From positions 1 to 34,586 of the forward strand of contig NZ_SEBS01000037.1 in assembly GCF_004211145.1 (NCBI RefSeq): a stretch of DNA of 34,586 bases, read 5' to 3'. Shown here piece by piece: positions 1 through 8,947 of the stretch. The DNA is from Flavobacterium sp. (GTDB taxonomy: Bacteria > Bacteroidota > Bacteroidia > Flavobacteriales > Flavobacteriaceae). The notes below the pieces were generated by a model. It was not told the DNA's origin and searched no databases. It was given only the letters and a program-made list of their open reading frames with translations. Every line of letters begins with the position of its first letter. The first letter of the stretch is position 1. Position numbers and translations under genes: made by a program.

Positions 1-520
1 CGGACAACCGATAAATCCCGATAGCTGATGCTTTGGCCACGGATTCACGGATTTCCGCGGATTTCTGGCGGTTGTTGAGTATTTGATTTTAAAAGATTTA
101 TCTTAGGTTGAATGACAAGATAATTGTCGACGTATTACATTTTTTTAGCCACAGATTCACGGATTCTAAAACCGCTGAGATTTTGCCTCGCTTTGATTTT
201 TGCGGATTCATCCTGCGTCGGATAACCGACAAATTCCGATAGCTGATGCTTTGGCCACGGATTCACGGATTTCCGCGGATTTCTGGCGGTTGTTGAGTAT
301 TTGATTTTAAAAGATTTATCTTAGGTTGGATGACCAGATAATTATCGAGATACTACATTTTATTAGCCACAGATTCACGGATTTCTAAAACCGTTGAGAT
401 TTCGCTTCGCTTTGATTCTTGCGGATTCATCCTGCGTCGGACAACCGATAAATTTCAATAACTAATGCTTTGGCCACGGATTCACGGATTTCCGCGGATT
501 TCTGGCGGCTGCATCGGTTT
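1..520. repeat. Tandem repeat, about 218-nt unit, 2.4 copies, with a half-unit of about 109 nt
   Basis: Near-identical units begin at 1, 219 and 438 (periods 218 and 219); the third is cut short near 515. Inside each full unit the motif GCCAC(G/A)GATTCACGGATT appears twice, giving starts at 36, 148, 254, 366 and 473, so the spacing alternates between 112 and about 106. The copies differ by scattered substitutions. No credible gene lies in 1-694. The left edge of the window cuts the array, so its true copy number is unknown. Function unknown. Confidence 0.9.
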
Positions 521-580
521 CTGTTTTGTTGAATTTAAAAGATTGTTCTTTGAAAATGTGCATTACTCCAGAAACGCGCG

Positions 581-628
581 AACCCTAAACCCTAAACTCT
601 AAACCTTCTAAATCCTAAACGCGAAACC
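581..628. repeat. Telomere-like CCCTAAA repeats
   Basis: The 17-mer AACCCTAAACCCTAAAC lies at 581-597, followed by degenerate copies (ACTCTAAACC, AATCCTAAACG). The same 17-mer recurs exactly at 11322-11338 and inverted at 11239-11255. Low-complexity intergenic repeat of unknown role. Confidence 0.7.
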
Positions 629-646
629 TTTCCACCTCAAACCCAT

Positions 647-677
647 TTTGAACTCTTCTCTCAAACCCTTACCTTCG
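647..677 (+). promoter_or_regulatory. Bacteroidota-type promoter of the S9 peptidase gene
   Basis: TTTG at 647-650, a 19-nt spacer and TACCTTCG at 670-677 (one mismatch to TAnnTTTG) fit the Bacteroidota TTTG-N17-23-TAnnTTTG arrangement. The start codon at 695 leaves a leader of about 14 nt. Confidence 0.6.
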
Positions 678-694
678 GCAAAAACCAACATTAC

Positions 695-3124
695 ATGAAA
701 AACCTAAAGTTTGCCGCGCTGTTTTTGCTGGCGCTGCCCGCGCTCGCACAGGAAAACCTTACGTACCAGAAACCTCCGAAAGAGATTTTGGACCTAGCCG
801 ATTACGAGCGAGCGCCGTCGGTGCAACTCGACACGAAAAAAGAATACATGTTGCTTTCATATCGCGCGACGTACAAAACACTCGACGATTTGAACCAGGA
901 CGAACTTCGGCTCGGCGGATTGCGCATCAACCCGAACACGAACATTTCGAGCACTGTCACCTATATCACGAACCTGAAAGTGAGAAAAGTGAAGGGCACG
1001 AATGACATGCAGGTTTCGGGATTGCCTGAAAATGCGAAAATCAGCAATTTATACTGGTCGCCCGATGAAACGAAAATCGCGTTCTCGAACACGGTCGCGA
1101 ACGGAGTTGAACTTTATGTGCTCGACGTCGCGTCGGCCAAAGCGGTGAAACTGACCGATGCGCGCGTGAATGCCGCTCTCGGAAATCCGTTTTTATGGTA
1201 TGGAGACGGCAAGCGACTGCTCGTGAAAATGCTTCCGGCCGACCGCGCCAAACTGCTTGATGCGAAAAAGGATTTGCCGACGGGACCGATAGTATCGAAC
1301 GCCGACGGAACCGTTTCCCAAAACCGTACGTATCAGGATTTGCTCAAGAATAAAAACGACGAGGCGAATTTCGAGACGATAGTGACGTCAGAATTATACA
1401 CGGTCGACCTATCGGGAAAAACGACTTTGTTCAAACCTGCCGCCATGTTTGCGGGTGAAAGTTTCTCGCCTGACGGAACGCTTTTGATGTTGACCACGAT
1501 CCACAAACCGTTCTCGTATATCGTTCCGTTAAACCGTTTCCCGCTTACGACGTCGGTTTACGATTTGCAAGGCAAGGAAGTCAAAAAAGTCAACGACGTA
1601 CCGCTTACTGAAGTCATGCCAAAAGGTTTCATGGCAGTCCGCAAGGGAAAACGCAGCATGAGTTGGAGGAACGACAAGCCTGCGACGCTGTATTTCGTGG
1701 AGGCGCTCGACGAGGGAAATCCGTATACGAAAGTGGATTTTCGCGATGAGCTATTCGTTTGGGACGCGCCTTTTACGTCGGAACCTGTTTCGCTACTAAA
1801 AACACGGCAACGTTTCTCGGACGTCATTTGGGGCGACGCGACGACCGCGATGGTCAGCGAGGGTTGGTATGACACGAGGAATACGAAGACGTTTTTGATC
1901 AATCCATCGGATTCGAAACAGCAGCCAACGACGATTTTCGACCGAAACGAACAGGATATCTATTCGGATCCCGGGAATTTCGAAACCGTGAAAAACCAGT
2001 ATGCGCGCTACGTTTTGGCGCTCGACAACGGCAACGCTTTTCTCTTGGGCGCGGGTTACACGAAAGACGGCCAATTTCCTTTCATCGACCAGTTCAATAC
2101 GAAATCGCTTAAGAAAACGCGTTTGTACCAATCGGCGTACAAAGATAAAAAGGAAGATATCTTGTCGCTTGAGGATTTCAAACAGGGCATCGCTTTGGTG
2201 CAGGTCCAATCAAAAACCGATTATCCGAACTATTATTTGCGCAACATCAAAAAGAAGAACAGCCTGACTGCGATCACGGCTTTCAAGAATCCGTTCGAAA
2301 GCATCAAAGATGTTCACAAGGAGGTCATCAAATACAAACGTAAGGACGGCGTCGATTTGTCGGGCACTTTGTATTTGCCGAAAGGTTACGACACGACCAA
2401 AAAGGAAAAACTTCCGCTTTTGATCTGGGCGTATCCGGCCGAATATAAAGACCGAAACAGCGCCGGGCAAAGCAGTCAAAACCCAAATGAATTCACGTTT
2501 CCATACTACGGATCGTTCGTGTATTGGGTGACGCGCGGTTATGTTGTTTTGGACGACGCATCTTTCCCGATCATCGGAGAAGGCGAAACCGAACCCAATG
2601 ACAATTTCATCACGCAGTTGGTCGATGATGCCGAGGCTGCGATCGATGCCGTCGATAAATTGGGTTACATCGACCGTAAAAAAGTCGCGGTCGGCGGACA
2701 TTCCTACGGTGCGTTCATGACCGCGAATCTGCTTACGCATTCGAATTTGTTCGCGTGCGGAATCGCGAGATCAGGCGCTTATAACCGAACGTTGACGCCT
2801 TTCGGATTCCAAAGCGAGCAACGCAATTATTGGGAAGTTCCCGCGGTTTACAACGACATGTCGCCGTTCATGAACGCGTCGAAAATGAAAACGCCGATGC
2901 TGTTGGTCCATGGTGAAGCCGACAATAATCCGGGAACATTCACGCTTCAAACCGAACGTTATTTCCAAGCGCTCAAAGGTCTGGGCGGCCCGGCGAGAAT
3001 GGTGATTTTACCTAAGGAAGCGCACGGCTATTCGGCCAAGGAAAATATTTTGCATTTGCTTTGGGAACAGGATAGGTTTTTGGAGAAATATTTGAAAGGG
3101 AAAACGGAAGTTGTGGACAAATAA
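695..3124 (+). CDS. Secreted S9-family serine peptidase (prolyl oligopeptidase type)
   Basis: Likely a periplasmic peptidase that cleaves short peptides. The 809-residue product begins with a signal peptide (MKNLKFAALFLLALPALAQ). A long N-terminal region with WD/beta-propeller-like strands (about residues 100-530) is followed by an alpha/beta-hydrolase domain (about 550-800). The catalytic triad is visible: Ser670 in GGHSYGAF, Asp743 in GEADNNPG and His777 in EAHGYS. Size and motifs resemble the bacterial relatives of plant glutamyl endopeptidase (S9D), but substrate preference is not proven. The gene stands alone behind its own promoter and converges on the 3163-4038 gene, with a shared hairpin terminator between them. 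Confidence 0.9.
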   Translation: MKNLKFAALFLLALPALAQENLTYQKPPKEILDLADYERAPSVQLDTKKEYMLLSYRATYKTLDDLNQDELRLGGLRINPNTNISSTVTYITNLKVRKVKGTNDMQVSGLPENAKISNLYWSPDETKIAFSNTVANGVELYVLDVASAKAVKLTDARVNAALGNPFLWYGDGKRLLVKMLPADRAKLLDAKKDLPTGPIVSNADGTVSQNRTYQDLLKNKNDEANFETIVTSELYTVDLSGKTTLFKPAAMFAGESFSPDGTLLMLTTIHKPFSYIVPLNRFPLTTSVYDLQGKEVKKVNDVPLTEVMPKGFMAVRKGKRSMSWRNDKPATLYFVEALDEGNPYTKVDFRDELFVWDAPFTSEPVSLLKTRQRFSDVIWGDATTAMVSEGWYDTRNTKTFLINPSDSKQQPTTIFDRNEQDIYSDPGNFETVKNQYARYVLALDNGNAFLLGAGYTKDGQFPFIDQFNTKSLKKTRLYQSAYKDKKEDILSLEDFKQGIALVQVQSKTDYPNYYLRNIKKKNSLTAITAFKNPFESIKDVHKEVIKYKRKDGVDLSGTLYLPKGYDTTKKEKLPLLIWAYPAEYKDRNSAGQSSQNPNEFTFPYYGSFVYWVTRGYVVLDDASFPIIGEGETEPNDNFITQLVDDAEAAIDAVDKLGYIDRKKVAVGGHSYGAFMTANLLTHSNLFACGIARSGAYNRTLTPFGFQSEQRNYWEVPAVYNDMSPFMNASKMKTPMLLVHGEADNNPGTFTLQTERYFQALKGLGGPARMVILPKEAHGYSAKENILHLLWEQDRFLEKYLKGKTEVVDK

Positions 3125-3130
3125 CACATT

Positions 3131-3160
3131 AAAAAAGCAGCTCAAAAGGCTGCTTTTTTT
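3131..3160. terminator. Bidirectional rho-independent terminator
   Basis: Stem GCAGC (3137-3141) pairs with GCTGC (3149-3153) and is extended by A and T runs on both sides. It lies between convergent genes and can serve both strands. Confidence 0.8.
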
Positions 3161-3162
3161 GT

Positions 3163-4038
3163 TTATTGGGTTTTGGATAAATCCTCGATTTTAAGCGTGT
3201 TTGGTTTTACGGTTTTAAAATCGGAAGTAAGATATCTTATACGGCCGCTCCCATTGTGATAAACCTCATCCGGACCGTGATATGCGCTGACCTCGACTTG
3301 GTAAACATTTCCGGATTTCGTCACGTTTACACTGTTGTAATAAATGCCACCGAATTCCTTGAGTTCTCGCTTAGCCGCGGCGGTCACTTTTTCCAATTCA
3401 GATTTGTTCAATATGTCAATCACATTTTTCAACGGCGTAATCTTTTTGTCCGAAATCAAGTAATGTCGGTTATCTACACTTGAACCCGTCCCTGCTTCGT
3501 ATTGAATAACGGCTATTTGGGTCGTTGGATCGAAACTTTTGATACTGGACCCGCCGACGGCATAATCGAGAATGAAAATGGTTTTTATTACGTTGGCCGT
3601 GTCTTTCTTCACCGCGAAATCCGAGGCTTTTCCAATGACATGACGAACTGTGCTAAGACTGGACACTTTCTGAGTATTGTTGTAGATCGAATCCGAAATA
3701 TCAGAATAAGCATAGGTTCTCTCACTTCCAAGAATAATCAGTTTTTTAAGCACATCTTTGTCGAGAGCTTTCAAATTCTTTGCTAACAATTCCGAGCCCT
3801 CGTCTGCTATGCTGTCGTATTTTCCATCATCAACAAACTGAAACTTCTGCACGTATCCAGATTTCGTAATGTATGAAAGAATCGAGTCGAATTTTTCGCC
3901 GTCGCTCATCGGCGAAGCCATTGTTTGGACTAGATCATCATTGATCTGCTGCCCGAAAGATCTATTCTTTTTTGGGGAGCAATTCGACAGCAACAGTGTT
4001 GAAATTGCCAGCGCGCTCAAAAACAACTTTGTGTTCAT
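3163..4038 (-). CDS. Hypothetical lipoprotein
   Basis: A 291-residue protein with a lipoprotein signal (MNTKLFLSALAISTLLLSNC; lipobox LSNC, lipidated Cys at 20), so probably anchored in the periplasm or outer membrane. The rest is soluble and mixed alpha/beta, with no motif I recognise. It starts 27 nt after the stop of the ABC ATPase gene (4066-5007), so the two may be co-transcribed. A one-mismatch -7 element (TATATTGG, 4054-4061) could also give it a separate promoter. Its function cannot be stated. Confidence 0.75.
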   Translation of the reverse strand: MNTKLFLSALAISTLLLSNCSPKKNRSFGQQINDDLVQTMASPMSDGEKFDSILSYITKSGYVQKFQFVDDGKYDSIADEGSELLAKNLKALDKDVLKKLIILGSERTYAYSDISDSIYNNTQKVSSLSTVRHVIGKASDFAVKKDTANVIKTIFILDYAVGGSSIKSFDPTTQIAVIQYEAGTGSSVDNRHYLISDKKITPLKNVIDILNKSELEKVTAAAKRELKEFGGIYYNSVNVTKSGNVYQVEVSAYHGPDEVYHNGSGRIRYLTSDFKTVKPNTLKIEDLSKTQ

Positions 4039-4065
4039 GTAAGGATTTTCGTGCCAATATAATAA

Positions 4066-5007
4066 CTATTCTGACGTTGCCAAAAAAACGCCCTCATTTT
4101 CCATTATCGGAACGCGGCTTTCAAAAAACAAAGTCCCGCTCTCATAACTGGCCTCGATGAGATAATGTCCGCCCAAAAAATACGACTGTCTCACGATCGC
4201 GCGCAGTCCCGAACCTGAAATCTTCAATTGGTGCGGATGCAATAAAACCGTTTCATCGGTAACCGAATTATTCAAAAGCCGCAACGGAACTTCACTGACT
4301 TCTCCGAACATCCGCGCCACGTAAGCCGAGCCGGGGTTCGCATAAACGGCTTTCGGACGACCGATTTCTACGATCTTCCCATCTTTCATGATCACGACCT
4401 CATCGGCGAACGACAATACGTCGCTGCCATCGTGGGTCGCAAATATGCACGTGATCTGTTTCTGTTTGAAATATCGGAACAGTTTGCGTTTCAATGTCGC
4501 CGATCGGAACGCGTCGATCTGTGAAAACGGTTCGTCGAGCAACAACAATTCGGGTTCGAGCGCCAACGTTCTTGCAAGCGCGACACGTTGTTGCTGGCCG
4601 CCGCTGAGCAGTTTGGCCTTGACGTTCGCGAATTCGGTCATTTCGACCATTTCGAGTAATTCGGAAATGCGTTGCTGTTTTTTCTCCTTGTGGATGTTCG
4701 ACAGGAAATTCCCGACGTTTTCAGCGACCGTGATGAACGGCATCAATCCGAAATCCTGTGCGAGGTACTTGAACCGATCGTCACCTGGAATCAGGTTGAA
4801 CTTCGGCCCGAGAATGCGGCTTCCGTCGTATAAAATTTCGCCTTCCTGCAAATCGTAATGTCCGTAAAGCAACTTGAGTAACGTGCTTTTTCCGCAACCG
4901 CTTTCACCGATCAAGGCGAGCTGTTTGCCTTTTTCAAGCGAAAAACTCACGTTGTCGATGGTGGTCGTCGAATCGTATGAAAATGAAATGGAGCTGATTT
5001 CAAGCAT
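4066..5007 (-). CDS. ABC transporter ATP-binding protein
   Basis: ATPase subunit of an importer-type ABC system. In the 313-residue product the Walker A GESGCGKST is at 34-42, the Q-loop Gln at 84, the signature LSGGQQQR at 134-141, Walker B LLLLDEP at 154-160 and the switch His at 192. About 100 residues after the nucleotide-binding domain resemble the TOBE-like tail of the PotA/CysA/FbpC group, which binds polyamines, sulfate/molybdate or iron regulators; the substrate cannot be told. No permease or binding protein lies in the window. A perfect TATTTTTG element ends four bases before the ATG, which supports this start and predicts an mRNA with almost no leader. Confidence 0.88.
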   Translation of the reverse strand: MLEISSISFSYDSTTTIDNVSFSLEKGKQLALIGESGCGKSTLLKLLYGHYDLQEGEILYDGSRILGPKFNLIPGDDRFKYLAQDFGLMPFITVAENVGNFLSNIHKEKKQQRISELLEMVEMTEFANVKAKLLSGGQQQRVALARTLALEPELLLLDEPFSQIDAFRSATLKRKLFRYFKQKQITCIFATHDGSDVLSFADEVVIMKDGKIVEIGRPKAVYANPGSAYVARMFGEVSEVPLRLLNNSVTDETVLLHPHQLKISGSGLRAIVRQSYFLGGHYLIEASYESGTLFFESRVPIMENEGVFLATSE

Positions 5008-5011
5008 GTCG

Positions 5012-5019
5012 CAAAAATA
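5012..5019 (-). promoter_or_regulatory. -7 element of the ABC ATPase gene
   Basis: Minus-strand TATTTTTG is a perfect match to TAnnTTTG. Four bases (cgac) separate it from the ATG at 5007. The nearest upstream TTTG lies about 25 nt away, slightly beyond the usual spacing. Confidence 0.6.
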
Positions 5020-5158
5020 AGTAACAAAATTCGTGAAACCTCAGCAAATGTGTTTTTACTCGATGGGAACGCGTCTTTAATCGATAAGGTTTTGAACATC
5101 AGATACTTTTTATCATATTTACTCTAATCCCGACCGAACTTTTTTAAAATCAGATGTC

Positions 5159-8100
5159 ATGAAAAAAATTACGCTCCTTTTTGTTTTGTTGGTTTCGTTC
5201 TCTGCGCTCGCACAGGTCGGCGTCGGCACAACGAATCCCTATTCGCAACTCGACGTGCGTTCGAGCAATCAGGCTGCGCCGGCAAATACCGATGGAATCC
5301 TTATTCCGAAGGTCGATGTTTTTCCGGCTGTTGTTCCAACGGTCAACCAACAAGGCATGCTCGTTTACCTGACCACGACAGTCGGTACGAAACCTCCCGG
5401 ATTTTACTATTGGGATTTTCCGACACTTTCGTGGATCGGACTAAACTCGTCGGCGACTCCCGACAAAGACTGGATCGAAACCGGACTTGCGACCGCACCT
5501 GACGACATCAACGATTCGATGTATCATATCGGGGATGCGGCCATCGGGAAAAATGCGCCCGGTGCACCGTTGGATGTTCAGGGTGATGATCGCTTGGCCG
5601 TAATTCAGGCTACGAACGTTGCTACAACGACCGGAGGTTTCAAATTCGGCGTATTGAGCCAACTTACCGGATTGACCAACGATCTTCTCGTTGGCATGCG
5701 ATCATCCGTGAGCGGTTCGGGAACAGGCTCGCATTATGGCAATTTCAATATCCTTTCAGGTCCGGGCGACGGAATCCGTTGGGGCACAGCCAATCGCTTG
5801 ACGAACGCCGGCAACGGACAAACAGTGGGTTTTTACAGTGAAATGACTGGAAACGGTTCCGGAATACGGTATGGCGTTTTGAACGATATATCAGGTGGAA
5901 CGAACAGTATCTATGGTATACAAAGCTCAATAACATCGACAGGTAATGGGCTTCATTATGGCTCGCAAAACATACTGTCGGGTGCCGGCTCAGGAACGCA
6001 TCACGGATATGTCGCCGGGTTGAGCGGTACAGGAACCGGATTGCAGATTGGTTTGTTCAACGCCATTTCAAATTCAGGAAATAATTTACATGAAGGAGTA
6101 TTCAACAGTTTGACGGGAACAGGTTCGGGAAATCACTTTGGGGTATATTCGTCTCTTACCGGTAGCGGTACCGGCCAACAAATTGGCAGCTTCAACGTAA
6201 TTGACAACACTGGTAATGACTTGCATTTTGGCGTCGTAAACCAAATGTCGGGTACAGGAACGGGAAATCATACCGGAATCAGCAATGTTTTCAGCGGAGC
6301 AGGTTCGGGCATTCAATATGGCGTCCAGCATGTTTCCACCAATACCGGGAACGGCGTCCACTATGGCAGCAGCGTTATCGAAAGCGGAACGGGCAGCGGT
6401 ATCCATTACGGAGATTACGTATCCTTGTCAGGATCGGGCGCAGGAAACAAATACGGTTTCTACAGCACGATTTTAAACAATGCCGGAGGAACGCATTATG
6501 GTATTTATTCAGATGCCGTGAAAACAGGGAGTTATGCGGGATATTTCCTCGGAGCATTGAGCATCGGGACAATCGCGACGAACAATTATATCTTGCCGCC
6601 ATCACGCGGAACGCTCGGCCAAATCATGCAAACCGATGCGGCGGGAATCGTGACGTGGGCAAATCCGAACACGGCGTTGAATGCTTTCAACTGGTCAACG
6701 ACCGGAAACAGCGGATTGAACGCCACAACCAATTTCCTGGGTACGACCGACGCGATTCCGATCATCTTCAGGACGGCCAATACTGAGAAAGTCCGAATTG
6801 GCGTAAACGGAACGCTCGGCATCGGCACTACGTACGGTACCAACTTCGCCAATCCATACTCGCGCTTCGACCTTGCCGGAAATGGGATCAACTACGGCGA
6901 TTTCACGATGCATACGGCGGCCGCCACCGACATTTCGAACTGGATGACTTTTTTCAGGTCACGCGGAACATTTACGGTTCCGACAGCCGTTGCACAAAAT
7001 GATGAAATTGCAGTAATTGGAGCATACGCACATGACGGAACCGCCTACAACGGAATCGGAGCTCCGAACGGACAAACCGCATTTATCACCATGGCGATGG
7101 ATGGCCCGACCGGAACCGGCGACATGCCGTCGCGCATCATCTTCGGAACCACTAACGACGGAACCGCTACGGCAACTGAGAAAATGCGCATCACGAACTT
7201 GGGCAACATCGGTATAAATACCACGACACCATCTGTTACCGATAGGATGAACACGGTCTCAGGAACAACCATGAACGGTATGTTGTTGACCAGCCAACGC
7301 ACTGTCGCAGGTGCCTACGGATTCAGGAATGCAGCAACACTTAACGGAGGGACGGCCAACATTTATACAGGATATTCGGGTGCGATCGCCATCGCCGGTG
7401 GAACCTCGACAAACGCAGGAGTTTTCAGCGATGTTCCGAACAACACGACCGCTGCAATAATCGGATCGACGAACGGAACAGGAACAAGTGCGGCGGTAAT
7501 CGGGACTTCGACGGTTTGGAATGGTGTGAATGCGAGAACATCGGCCGCGGGCGCCAGCGCTTTGATCGGCGCAAATACAGCTGCCGCGGGAGCAGGTACC
7601 GGTTCAGGAATTTACGGATTGACCTCCCAATTGAACGGGCCCGCAATTTACGGTTACAATACGGCAGGAGCCGGCACGTCATTCGGTTATATGTCGGGAG
7701 TAAGTCGCATCGCCTCGTATGGAAACGGCCGGGTTGTGGGCAGTTATTCTTTCGGTGTTTTGGGCGACGGTGGCACGAGTACTCGCTCAGGTGGAGTTTT
7801 TGGGGATGATTACGGACTTGCCCGCGGCGCACTTGGATATTACGCTTCTAATTTTGTCGATTACGCCGTGTTCGGATTCGGGCAAAACTTCCAAGCCGGA
7901 GCAGCTGGTGGAAAAATGTCGGCATCGGCACCAAACAACATGATCGGACTCGGAATTTACGGTGGCGTCATGGGTGGCTGGGTCCGCGGACTTCACTACG
8001 GTTTCCACGCAAAAGGAAAAGAATACGGACTTTATGTAGACGGGACGACGATTACCAACAAACCCGTGGTACAGCTTATCGACAACGGAACGCAAAAACG

Positions 8101-8701
8101 TTCTGTGGCATTCGCGCCAAGCAGCATGAGCGCCGACATCTACGTTAGAGGAAATGCACGCCTGGAAAACGGATCGATCTTCGTCTCGTTCGACGAATCG
8201 TTCTCTAAAATCGTATCGGCAGAAATCCCGCTCAATATCACCGTCACGCCAACAGGTCCTTCAAACGGTGTCTATGTTACCGACGTCACGCCTGCAGGAT
8301 TCAGGATTGTAGAAAATGGCAACGGCTCAGCAGGCGTTTCAGTCAACTGGGTCGCTTACGGCACGCGCTTGGGGTACGAAAATCCGGAAGCCGTCGTGAG
8401 CGCTACGATTTCTTCGTCGTCGTTCGATGAGGACATGAACGCCGTAATGTACAACGAGAAGAATACCGACGGAACGCAAAAAGGAATCTGGTACGATGGC
8501 AGTAAAGTCAATATCGGGCAAACGCCGAGTTCGTTCCAGGCCCAAAAGTTGAGCCAACAACCGGCGCACGACGTACCATCGACCTTGACGACAAATCCCG
8601 ACGCCCAGGCCAGCACGGTCACGGCGACGCCTGAAGCCGGGCAAACCGGAACGAGCGACACGCCTCAACCCAAACCTCAATCTCGCAAAAAACTGGAATA
8701 A
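5159..8701 (+). CDS. Large secreted repeat protein, tail-fibre or adhesin-like
   Basis: An 1180-residue protein with a signal peptide (MKKITLLFVLLVSFSALAQ), then VGVGTTNP, the opening seen in many flavobacterial surface and tail-fibre-like proteins. Residues about 162-463 form some twenty 15-residue repeats with consensus HYGxxNxLSGTGSGx, suggesting a beta-helix or beta-roll. A second Gly/Thr/Asn-rich segment (about 470-1000) holds loose repeats ending in EKVRIG and EKMRIT. From about 1010 a non-repetitive beta-rich domain follows, then a Pro/Thr/Gln-rich tail ending RKKLE. I see no type IX secretion C-terminal domain. The likely location is outside the inner membrane; binding partner unknown. 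It is a single-gene unit with a UUCG-loop terminator. Confidence 0.75.
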   Translation: MKKITLLFVLLVSFSALAQVGVGTTNPYSQLDVRSSNQAAPANTDGILIPKVDVFPAVVPTVNQQGMLVYLTTTVGTKPPGFYYWDFPTLSWIGLNSSATPDKDWIETGLATAPDDINDSMYHIGDAAIGKNAPGAPLDVQGDDRLAVIQATNVATTTGGFKFGVLSQLTGLTNDLLVGMRSSVSGSGTGSHYGNFNILSGPGDGIRWGTANRLTNAGNGQTVGFYSEMTGNGSGIRYGVLNDISGGTNSIYGIQSSITSTGNGLHYGSQNILSGAGSGTHHGYVAGLSGTGTGLQIGLFNAISNSGNNLHEGVFNSLTGTGSGNHFGVYSSLTGSGTGQQIGSFNVIDNTGNDLHFGVVNQMSGTGTGNHTGISNVFSGAGSGIQYGVQHVSTNTGNGVHYGSSVIESGTGSGIHYGDYVSLSGSGAGNKYGFYSTILNNAGGTHYGIYSDAVKTGSYAGYFLGALSIGTIATNNYILPPSRGTLGQIMQTDAAGIVTWANPNTALNAFNWSTTGNSGLNATTNFLGTTDAIPIIFRTANTEKVRIGVNGTLGIGTTYGTNFANPYSRFDLAGNGINYGDFTMHTAAATDISNWMTFFRSRGTFTVPTAVAQNDEIAVIGAYAHDGTAYNGIGAPNGQTAFITMAMDGPTGTGDMPSRIIFGTTNDGTATATEKMRITNLGNIGINTTTPSVTDRMNTVSGTTMNGMLLTSQRTVAGAYGFRNAATLNGGTANIYTGYSGAIAIAGGTSTNAGVFSDVPNNTTAAIIGSTNGTGTSAAVIGTSTVWNGVNARTSAAGASALIGANTAAAGAGTGSGIYGLTSQLNGPAIYGYNTAGAGTSFGYMSGVSRIASYGNGRVVGSYSFGVLGDGGTSTRSGGVFGDDYGLARGALGYYASNFVDYAVFGFGQNFQAGAAGGKMSASAPNNMIGLGIYGGVMGGWVRGLHYGFHAKGKEYGLYVDGTTITNKPVVQLIDNGTQKRSVAFAPSSMSADIYVRGNARLENGSIFVSFDESFSKIVSAEIPLNITVTPTGPSNGVYVTDVTPAGFRIVENGNGSAGVSVNWVAYGTRLGYENPEAVVSATISSSSFDEDMNAVMYNEKNTDGTQKGIWYDGSKVNIGQTPSSFQAQKLSQQPAHDVPSTLTTNPDAQASTVTATPEAGQTGTSDTPQPKPQSRKKLE
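5642..6547 (+). repeat. Coding tandem repeat, 15 residues (45 nt), about 20 units
   Basis: The conserved Gly of the HYG-like triplet falls at residues 164, 179, 194, 209, 224, 239, 253, 268, 283, 298 and so on to 448: a strict 15-residue period with one single-residue deletion (239 to 253). Units differ in DNA sequence, so the array is old or under protein-level selection. Confidence 0.9.
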
Positions 8702-8708
8702 AAAAGAG

Positions 8709-8731
8709 TCGCCTTCGGGCGATTTTCTTTT
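8709..8731 (+). terminator. Rho-independent terminator of the repeat-protein gene
   Basis: Stem TCGCC (8709-8713), UUCG tetraloop and GGCGA (8718-8722), followed by TTTTCTTTTT. It lies eight bases after the stop codon at 8701. Confidence 0.75.
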
Positions 8732-8737
8732 TGGGGT

Positions 8738-8856
8738 AAAAAAAGCAAGAGCGTCATCAAATGAGAACGCTCTTGCCGACCTAACCAATAAACAAACTAA
8801 TGTTTTATTTCGTCGAAAGCGTCGCTGCCCGGTCAGGCAGCGTTGCCACTTTCATA
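8738..8856 (-). ncRNA. Candidate small RNA of about 119 nt
   Basis: A free-standing minus-strand unit with a promoter at 8860-8894 and a strong terminator: a 10-bp stem (8745-8754 with 8767-8776) followed by seven Ts (8738-8744). Between them lie a hairpin CGCTGCC/GGCAGCG (8823-8829 with 8836-8842) and a weaker AT-rich hairpin closed by CGAC/GTCG. The predicted start falls at or beside an ATG (8855) opening a 16-codon frame, MKVATLPDRAATLSTK, to a stop at 8805. It could therefore be a non-coding RNA, a 6S-like RNA, or a leaderless mRNA for a tiny peptide. I cannot match it to a known family by eye. Confidence 0.6.
8805..8855 (-). CDS. Possible 16-residue leaderless peptide inside the small RNA
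   Basis: Reads MKVATLPDRAATLSTK and stops with TAA. The ATG is four bases after a perfect -7 element, the same geometry as several real genes in this window. The length is too short for coding statistics and the first hairpin overlaps it, so it may be chance. Confidence 0.25.
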   Translation of the reverse strand: MKVATLPDRAATLSTK

Positions 8857-8859
8857 TTA

Positions 8860-8894
8860 CAAAGATACCGCCGATTCCTTTAAAATAATTCAAA
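8860..8894 (-). promoter_or_regulatory. Promoter of the candidate small RNA
   Basis: Minus-strand TTTG (8891-8894), a 23-nt spacer and TATCTTTG (8860-8867), a perfect TAnnTTTG. No annotated gene other than the small RNA lies downstream. Confidence 0.65.
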
Positions 8895-8947
8895 CAATTG
8901 TTAAACATGTTGCAAAACTTGGAATGAAATCAGCACTTTACGATAAA

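Noticed and set aside
581..628. Chromosome end or linear replicon
   Set aside because: The CCCTAAA motif is short and repeated inside the window at 11239-11338, flanked by ordinary genes.
7425..7832. Antisense frames inside the large repeat protein gene
   Set aside because: They are shadows of the GC-rich coding strand, with Arg-rich composition and no recognisable domain.
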